Under the pieces are notes generated by a model. The model worked only from the letters and a program-made list of their open reading frames with translations. It was not told where the DNA came from and did not search any database. A DNA stretch of 10,999 nt, from contig CAAFRW010000283.1 in assembly GCA_900765575.1 (NCBI GenBank), forward strand, positions 1 through 10,999, written 5' to 3'. The stretch comes from Bacteroidaceae bacterium. GTDB lineage: Bacteria; Bacteroidota; Bacteroidia; Bacteroidales; Bacteroidaceae. Both the position numbers and the translations under genes were made by a program. Below, in pieces: positions 6,323 to 10,999 of the stretch; the first letter of the stretch is position 1; each line of letters begins with the position of its first letter.

Positions 6323-7693
6323 TCACATAGAGCCCAAAGCTTCTCTTCTTCTTTTCCTCTTCCGACGGAAATAAATGGTAAAAACGAGCATAGTGGTCAA
6401 CAGCTCGGCAAGCGGAACGGCCAACCAGATACCCGGCACATCTAAAACGCCCGGCAAAAGTAAAAAGCAAAGAGCCATAAACACGAAACCCCGCATCACA
6501 GTCACCCACGTGGCATCCACCGCACGCTCCACACTCTGGAAGTAAACAATGGAAACAATATTCACCGCAAAAAAGATAAATCCAATGGCAAAGAGAGGAA
6601 TTCCTTCCACGGCTATGCCATAAGCCGGATAGGCGGTGTCGATAAACATGCCGACAATTTCATACCGGAACAGCGCCGTAAAGACACAGAACAACAAACC
6701 GAAACACAACGCCGCTTTCAACGCTAAACGGTAAGCCGCGTGAACCCGGTCTTCCCGTCCGGCTCCGAAATTATAACTGATAATAGGCTGCGCCGACTGG
6801 CCTATCGCATTGTAAACCATAAATATAATAGGGAAAAAGTAACAGGCAATACTAAATGCAGCCACCCCATCTTCACCCAGATAATGGATAAAGATGTAAT
6901 TACCGATAAACATCATGAAGGCAATGGTTGCCTCACATAAAAAAGAAGAAGCACCCAGTTTGCACATATACCCCACGTTACGAGTCGTCAGGCGAAGACT
7001 CTTCCGGCTCCATTTCATCCGTATAAAACGAATGGTATGGCTACGGCGGAAAAGATAAGCAAGAATCATGATTCCGCCAATTACCGTCCCTAAGCTAGAG
7101 GCCAAGGCCGCTCCCATCATCCCCCACTTGAAAATAAAAATAAAGATATAGTCGAGCACAATATTAATCACAGCCGGAATGGCATTACACCACATCGCAT
7201 ACTTAGGCGAACCATCCAGACGGATAAAAAACATTCCGGATAACAACAAAGAAGAGAAAGCCAGAAACGGTACGAACCAATAAATATATTCGGACGCCAA
7301 GGGTTGCAAACGTTCCGAAGCACCCAGACAAGCGCTCACCTCCGGCGCATACATACAAACAAAGATGGACGCCAACAACAGGAAGAGGGAAGAGACCACC
7401 ACCGCCTGCGTAATATTAATACGGGCCACTTTCACTTTACCTTGCGACAAATGGATAGAAGCTACCACCGAAGCGCCCAATCCGAACATCAATCCGATGC
7501 CGGTAGTAAGCAAAAATATCGGAGCTGTAATGTTTACAGCAGCCAACGCATCACTACCCAATCCTTTCCCCACAAATATACCATCCGTAATAACAAATGC
7601 TGCGGAGAAAACCATCCCCAGCAATGTAGGAATCAACAACTTCCGAAAAAGTCTCGGAATCTCCATACTCCCAAAATCAATTGCATCTTTCAT
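6323..7693 (-). CDS. MATE-family multidrug/toxin efflux transporter
   Basis: The 456-residue product has about 12 hydrophobic segments arranged as two similar halves, the size and topology of MATE antiporters, which export cationic drugs or metabolites using sodium or proton gradients across the inner membrane. The N-terminal signature includes IPTLLGMVFSAAFVITDGIF (21-40) followed by VGKGLGSDALAAVNI (41-55), typical of the MepA/DinF-like branch. The second half contains the related IGQSAQPIISYNFGAG motif. The C-terminus is a very basic cytoplasmic tail (RRKRKRRRE). The start at 7693 follows a predicted -7 box with a leader of about 30 bases and a purine-rich AAGG before the ATG. The substrate cannot be deduced. 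It appears to be a single-gene unit, with a 408-bp gap separating it from the downstream regulator. Confidence 0.9.
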   Translation of the reverse strand: MKDAIDFGSMEIPRLFRKLLIPTLLGMVFSAAFVITDGIFVGKGLGSDALAAVNITAPIFLLTTGIGLMFGLGASVVASIHLSQGKVKVARINITQAVVVSSLFLLLASIFVCMYAPEVSACLGASERLQPLASEYIYWFVPFLAFSSLLLSGMFFIRLDGSPKYAMWCNAIPAVINIVLDYIFIFIFKWGMMGAALASSLGTVIGGIMILAYLFRRSHTIRFIRMKWSRKSLRLTTRNVGYMCKLGASSFLCEATIAFMMFIGNYIFIHYLGEDGVAAFSIACYFFPIIFMVYNAIGQSAQPIISYNFGAGREDRVHAAYRLALKAALCFGLLFCVFTALFRYEIVGMFIDTAYPAYGIAVEGIPLFAIGFIFFAVNIVSIVYFQSVERAVDATWVTVMRGFVFMALCFLLLPGVLDVPGIWLAVPLAELLTTMLVFTIYFRRKRKRRREALGSM

Positions 7694-7727
7694 ACCTTAC
7701 TCTTTCTAAAACAAATTTTATCGGCCG

Positions 7728-7735
7728 CAAAGATA
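7728..7735 (-). promoter_or_regulatory. -7 box (TATCTTTG) of the MATE gene
   Basis: The minus-strand sequence TATCTTTGCG is an exact TAnnTTTG match, ending 34 bases before the ATG at 7693. The -33 region is only T-rich (TTTT at 7753-7756) and not a perfect TTTG, which fits a promoter that depends on a regulator. Confidence 0.6.
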
Positions 7736-7757
7736 CAACCTCGTCCGGAGATAAAAG

Positions 7758-7771
7758 TTACCATTTGGTAA
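7758..7771. promoter_or_regulatory. Operator-like palindrome upstream of the MATE promoter
   Basis: TTACCA-TT-TGGTAA is a perfect inverted repeat of six-base arms. Its centre lies about 42 bases upstream of the predicted transcript start, abutting the -33 region, a usual place for a regulator site. A second perfect palindrome, ATTGTACAAT, lies further upstream at 7796-7805. The bound protein is unknown. Confidence 0.4.
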
Positions 7772-7854
7772 GTTCTTCCCCTCCTCCTTCATATAATTGT
7801 ACAATAATTAGGATTGTAAAGATTCGGGTAACTATAGTTCTCATTCTTAATACA

Positions 7855-7885
7855 TAAAACAGAGCACGGAGAATACTTCGGCTCT
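7855..7885 (-). terminator. Intrinsic terminator of the UDG-fold/WG-repeat operon
   Basis: Read on the minus strand, AGAGCCGAAG (7885-7876) pairs with CTCCGTGCTCT (7871-7861) through ten pairs with one G-U and one bulged base, leaving a TATT loop. GTTTTAT follows. It lies 43 bases after the WG-repeat stop codon. Confidence 0.65.
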
Positions 7886-7928
7886 ATCACTATGTGTTAT
7901 ACCATTTTCTTTTTCTGAAAGCAGGATT

Positions 7929-8555
7929 CTATTCAAACATCCTTTTACCACTGCGATTAATATAGAAACATTCTAACCCACATCTTACAGGTATCAGTTC
8001 TCGGTCTTCCCTACACACAGGCATATCAAGTTCATCATATATAAAAGAAATTAATACCTCTCCACTCATAGAGATACAACCATACTTCTTATCCTTTTGA
8101 GCAGTGATATATCCATATTCATCCGGAATTGAAAGCCATTCATATTCGAACGGTATAATTGTTTCTCCAAAAATGTTCACTGCTCCCCACTTGTTTTCAT
8201 ATTCTACGGAGAAGCAGGAAGCATTATTCCAAGGCCACATTCCAGCATATTTCAATGGAATGAGTATGTGATTATTCAAGTCAACAATACCCCATTTACC
8301 ACTTTCCTCAGCAATACAGTTCCCATGTTCATCGAAAACTTCTCCAAATCCAATGTTTACTGCAACATGATTCCCTCCTTCGTATTTTATCAGGTCATAA
8401 AAGGGAGGAATAATAAAGTCTCCGGATTTATCAATTAAGCCTTCTTTTTCTTTCTCTAAGAAATCAGCAACCGAAGATTCTATTTTTACACGTACAACTG
8501 CACGTCCTTCTATAAAAGGAGTTAGCTTAGAAATTATGATATCTTTATTCTTCAT
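7929..8555 (-). CDS. WG-repeat protein
   Basis: The 208-residue protein consists of about five copies of the WG-type beta unit, in which an aromatic-Gly pair is followed by a strand, a turn with Gly or Asn, and a hydrophobic-Ile-Pro-x-x-Tyr ending. Clear units are at about 38-53 (EGLIDKSGDFIIPPFYD), 87-103 (KWGIVDLNNHILIPLKY), 122-138 (KWGAVNIFGETIIPFEY) and 157-173 (KYGCISMSGEVLISFIY), with a partial unit at the C-terminus. WG-repeat proteins are poorly characterised and are usually assumed to be beta-rich binding proteins. No signal peptide is visible, so the product is probably cytoplasmic. The ATG overlaps the end of the upstream UDG-fold gene by 11 bases, so translation is likely coupled. 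The gene is A+T-rich relative to the MATE and propeller genes. Confidence 0.8.
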   Translation of the reverse strand: MKNKDIIISKLTPFIEGRAVVRVKIESSVADFLEKEKEGLIDKSGDFIIPPFYDLIKYEGGNHVAVNIGFGEVFDEHGNCIAEESGKWGIVDLNNHILIPLKYAGMWPWNNASCFSVEYENKWGAVNIFGETIIPFEYEWLSIPDEYGYITAQKDKKYGCISMSGEVLISFIYDELDMPVCREDRELIPVRCGLECFYINRSGKRMFE

Positions 8556-9243
8556 TTAACCAATCCATTACTTCCGGTAATTGTCGCTTTAGAAATTCAC
8601 GCCAGCATTCAGGAGAATATCCTCTTGAAGAAGGATGATTGATGAATAACAATTGGGTTATATCGGCAGTAGTAATCTCAAATTCACCTCGAATAGGAGG
8701 CTGGCGATTCTCTTTGCAAAAGTCTACTTTTATATCGTACCAATTCGCCTCTTTATCTATGGACTCATTCCACTCTTCATAGAATCTTCTTAATCCTACT
8801 CCACAAAAAATACATATATCAGGATGCAATATTCCAATTATTTTTTGCCAAAGAGACCAAGCTTCTAGCCATTCTTTCTTTAGATGGGTATTGCTAGAGA
8901 CCGCTTTATCGGGTCTTTGAAAGAAATGGTAAAACGACACCTTATTCCAGAATGCTTCTACGTTCCTATCCAAAAGAAACGTATCCAATAGATTTCTATA
9001 AAACTTAGCAGGTTCTTCTTCCTTTGCTATAGAATTATATGCAAACTCACGTGTTGTCTCTTTGTTTCGTAAAAAAGCTTCTGCTGTTTCTTTATCAAAC
9101 TCACCTCCTTCTTGAGTTGCATACTGGCTCTCTCCAATAATTAGTATCTTACATGGAGCGCTTTTATAGTCTTTGCCAACCCCAGGAAACCAAGTCAAGT
9201 TCTCAATTCTATCGAATTCAGAATCAAAAGATTTACTCATCAT
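8545..9243 (-). CDS. Uracil-DNA-glycosylase-fold protein of unknown function
   Basis: About 232 residues. The order of motifs matches the UDG superfamily: a first strand with KILIIGESQYATQEG (motif 1, where true UDGs have GQDPYH or GEAPG), a middle WNKVSFYHFFQRP, a strand PDICIFCGVGLRRF, and a final INHPSSRGYSPECW in which HPS resembles motif 3. From memory it fits a poorly characterised 'GESHY'-type group of the superfamily, though here the His is Gln. Catalytic Asp or Asn of genuine UDGs is not evident, so glycosylase activity is not claimed. Possible starts lie at 9267, 9261, 9255, 9243 and 9240; 9243/9240 is preferred because the predicted promoter would leave only a few bases before 9267. 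It is first in an operon and overlaps the WG-repeat gene by 11 bases. The base composition is A+T-rich, suggesting an accessory gene. Confidence 0.65.
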   Translation of the reverse strand: MMSKSFDSEFDRIENLTWFPGVGKDYKSAPCKILIIGESQYATQEGGEFDKETAEAFLRNKETTREFAYNSIAKEEEPAKFYRNLLDTFLLDRNVEAFWNKVSFYHFFQRPDKAVSSNTHLKKEWLEAWSLWQKIIGILHPDICIFCGVGLRRFYEEWNESIDKEANWYDIKVDFCKENRQPPIRGEFEITTADITQLLFINHPSSRGYSPECWREFLKRQLPEVMDWLNEE

Positions 9244-9279
9244 CTTATTTCCCATAATCATATACATTATATAAGATTA

Positions 9280-9311
9280 CAAATCTATATTCTCTTTAAG
9301 AAAAAAGCAAG
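9280..9311 (-). promoter_or_regulatory. Promoter of the UDG-fold/WG-repeat operon
   Basis: On the minus strand CTTG (9311-9308, one mismatch from TTTG) is followed after 20 bases by TAGATTTG (9287-9280), an exact -7 match. The transcript start is expected near 9274, about 30 bases before the ATGs at 9243/9240. Confidence 0.6.
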
Positions 9312-9387
9312 TCCATAATGGTTCATTTATATTAACCGACAAAAACATCCACCCACCTTCCTCACTCCTCTTTCATGGAATCTACAT

Positions 9388-9409
9388 AAAAAAGAGTTTC
9401 ACTTAAAAC
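9388..9409 (-). terminator. Possible weak terminator after the beta-propeller gene
   Basis: On the minus strand GTTT-TAAGTG-AAAC (9409-9396) forms a four-pair stem followed by TC and six T residues. The stem is short and A/T-only, so this is tentative. The rest of the gap 9312-9483 shows no gene. Confidence 0.25.
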
Positions 9410-9483
9410 GTCGTCAATTAATCGCAGACCGGAAACGTGAAGGGAATATCAGCAAGGTAATCTTTTATTTGAAATGTCACCCA

Positions 9484-10999
9484 TCAATCGTCCGGTAAAT
9501 CGAACTGAACAATTTCCGGTTCCGGTTGGTAAGCAACGGCATACATTGTTTGCCCGTCTTCCGATACCACAATCTGAGATACGGGTATATCTAATTGCAG
9601 TTGGCGCACTTTCACCCCTTCCCAGGTATACACCTCTATGGTGGTTCCATTGCAGCAAAGAAAAGGATTCTCCGCATAGCTTACACCGGAATAAAGCAGG
9701 TAAACATATCGTGACGTTGCCGTAGTACTTAAATAGGCAGAGGGAATGCTCTTATCCAGACCCAAATAGGAGCCGTCCACATCATCCCAATACTTTTTCG
9801 GATAACTCTCTACCACTTCCTTTTTAAAGAACAGTTCGGGACCGATAAATTGGTAGAAATCAATAATCTTAGAAGAGCGGTTTGCTAACACCAAATAATT
9901 TTTAAACGAAGAGAAAGAAGGAAAACAAGAGAAATACGCTTGAGACAGCGTCTTCCGGTCTCTGTTTTTCTCGGCGTCGTCACGATAAGGAAACCTGTCA
10001 TACTTGCGTTCTACATTCCCTCTATTATCCAACATATAGAGACGGGCATCCGGATAGACGCCACCGGACAGATATCGGTTATACTTTACGGGCACTACAT
10101 AATGGTGAGCGTACTCCTTGGTAGAGAACAGCTTTCGCCATTCAGCCTGTCCGTCAGGAGAAAGTTTCAACGAATAAATACTGCGTTTGTTTTCATCGAA
10201 CACACAAAGGAAATCCTCCGTCCAAAAGTAGTCGATACTGGTCGGGAAACTAAAATCATGCTCCCCTTCGCCCTTTTTGCCGAAACGGGATAACAGCTTC
10301 CCCTCACGGAAACAGTGAAAGACGGAATCTGTCTGACTGTCACACAATATCATAACCGAATCTATCATTGTAAACAGATGGGGAGATTTCAAACACAGAG
10401 TCTTAGGGTCGATGAATACTTTATGCGACAAGGTATCGTTAAAGACTTTCACACCGCAGTCGGCCAAGAAAGACTTCACTCCGCTTTTAGACTGTTCGCT
10501 TAACCCTTTTTTAAGAACCGTACCCTCCGGAGAAATAAGAACAACACACGAATATGAATAACTCCCCAATCGGCTAGCGATATCCTTACCGGAAGCTCCG
10601 TCATTTATCTCCATTAAATGAAGTCCGGATTTCCCTTCTTTCTGCAAAGCATTCATCCAAGCCTGTTTATCAGTACCTATATAGAGACTGATAATCGTCA
10701 GCGAATCTTTATATTGCTCCGCAATCTCTTCTCTCAACTCCGGCAACATCCAATTTGTCATTATGGGTGATTGCCAAATATCCAGCAACAAAAACTTTCC
10801 TTTATAATCTTCCAAATGATGGAGACGCCCCTCCGAATCGTACAAGTCGGCATCAGGCATATAATCACCTACCTGCGAAAGGAGATAAAGCTTTTCTATT
10901 TTCTTTCCTAATCTACTTTCCAGATTCTCCTTCGACAATCGCTTGTACAAAGGATACACATCTGCCTTGTAAGGAGAATCCTCGGAGTTCTTTACTATA
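9484..10999 (-). CDS. Thioredoxin-like domain fused to six-bladed beta-propeller (5'-truncated by window)
   Basis: The frame remains open past the GTG at 10959 to the window edge (at least 13 more residues), so the true start and any signal peptide or lipobox are outside. About 10456-10872 encodes a TlpA/ResA-like thioredoxin fold, with a VGDYMPDADLYDSEG entry, the KGKFLLLDIW strand and an LISPEGTVLKKG hairpin. The active-site region (10735-10776) reads WQSPIMTNWMLPEL where TlpA proteins have a WCGPC-type motif, so both redox cysteines are absent, and the usual cis-Pro is also missing. About 9493-10422 encodes a 6-bladed beta-propeller of the TolB-like/BF2867 type (SRFGKKGEGEHDFSFP, YVYLLYSG, and a final VYTWEGVKVRQLQLD...YAVAYQPEPEIVQFDL blade). 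Such proteins are usually periplasmic or surface lipoproteins in Bacteroides; their function is unknown. The lost cysteines suggest a structural or binding role. Confidence 0.8.
   Translation of the reverse strand, partial: IVKNSEDSPYKADVYPLYKRLSKENLESRLGKKIEKLYLLSQVGDYMPDADLYDSEGRLHHLEDYKGKFLLLDIWQSPIMTNWMLPELREEIAEQYKDSLTIISLYIGTDKQAWMNALQKEGKSGLHLMEINDGASGKDIASRLGSYSYSCVVLISPEGTVLKKGLSEQSKSGVKSFLADCGVKVFNDTLSHKVFIDPKTLCLKSPHLFTMIDSVMILCDSQTDSVFHCFREGKLLSRFGKKGEGEHDFSFPTSIDYFWTEDFLCVFDENKRSIYSLKLSPDGQAEWRKLFSTKEYAHHYVVPVKYNRYLSGGVYPDARLYMLDNRGNVERKYDRFPYRDDAEKNRDRKTLSQAYFSCFPSFSSFKNYLVLANRSSKIIDFYQFIGPELFFKKEVVESYPKKYWDDVDGSYLGLDKSIPSAYLSTTATSRYVYLLYSGVSYAENPFLCCNGTTIEVYTWEGVKVRQLQLDIPVSQIVVSEDGQTMYAVAYQPEPEIVQFDLPDD

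Noticed and set aside
6225..6509. Minus-strand 94-residue open frame spanning the 23-bp repeats and the MATE 3' end
   Set aside because: It overlaps the MATE gene in another frame and has repeat-derived, low-complexity codons with no family resemblance.
7304..7771. Plus-strand 155-residue open frame opposite the MATE gene
   Set aside because: Its composition (rich in His, Gln, Arg and Ser) is that of an antisense shadow of a membrane-protein gene, with no signal or domain.
10957..10959. GTG as start codon of the beta-propeller gene
   Set aside because: The frame stays open to the end of the window, and a signal peptide or lipobox is missing after this codon.

Overview
The window looks like chromosomal DNA of a Bacteroides-type gut bacterium (order Bacteroidales). 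Support comes from three places: Bacteroidetes promoter boxes (TAnnTTTG) in front of several genes, type I signal peptides ending in A|Q, and gene families typical of the group (GH97 glycosidase, short Crp-type regulator, thioredoxin-like plus beta-propeller protein). No rRNA, tRNA, CRISPR array, insertion sequence or integrase is visible. Both outer genes run off the window.

Left part, plus strand (1-3072): the 3' end of a gene for a large, probably exported protein has an acidic Gly-rich linker and a C-terminal domain carrying a JAMM/MPN-like zinc-peptidase motif. One base later comes a small secreted protein resembling DUF6705. After a strong 13-bp hairpin comes an O-antigen-ligase-like polytopic membrane protein with a C-terminal TPR tail. 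This block is visibly A+T-rich.

Middle (3073-7735): a short repeat-bearing gap and a near-consensus promoter lead into a secreted GH97 glycosidase of the retaining alpha-galactosidase type. It is convergent with a short Crp/Fnr-like regulator. A 408-bp gap containing five degenerate 23-bp repeats separates the regulator from a MATE efflux gene, which has its own promoter and an operator-like palindrome.

Right part, minus strand (7736-10999): an A+T-rich two-gene operon encodes a uracil-DNA-glycosylase-fold protein followed, with an 11-nt overlap, by a WG-repeat protein. It has its own promoter and an intrinsic terminator. The last gene, 5'-truncated by the window edge, encodes a thioredoxin-like domain without active-site cysteines fused to a six-bladed beta-propeller.

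The genes do not form one pathway. The window reads as housekeeping and carbohydrate genes (GH97, regulator, MATE) flanked by two accessory-looking modules. The most novel-looking units are the JAMM-domain/secreted-partner pair and the UDG-fold/WG-repeat operon; a function for either is inference only.
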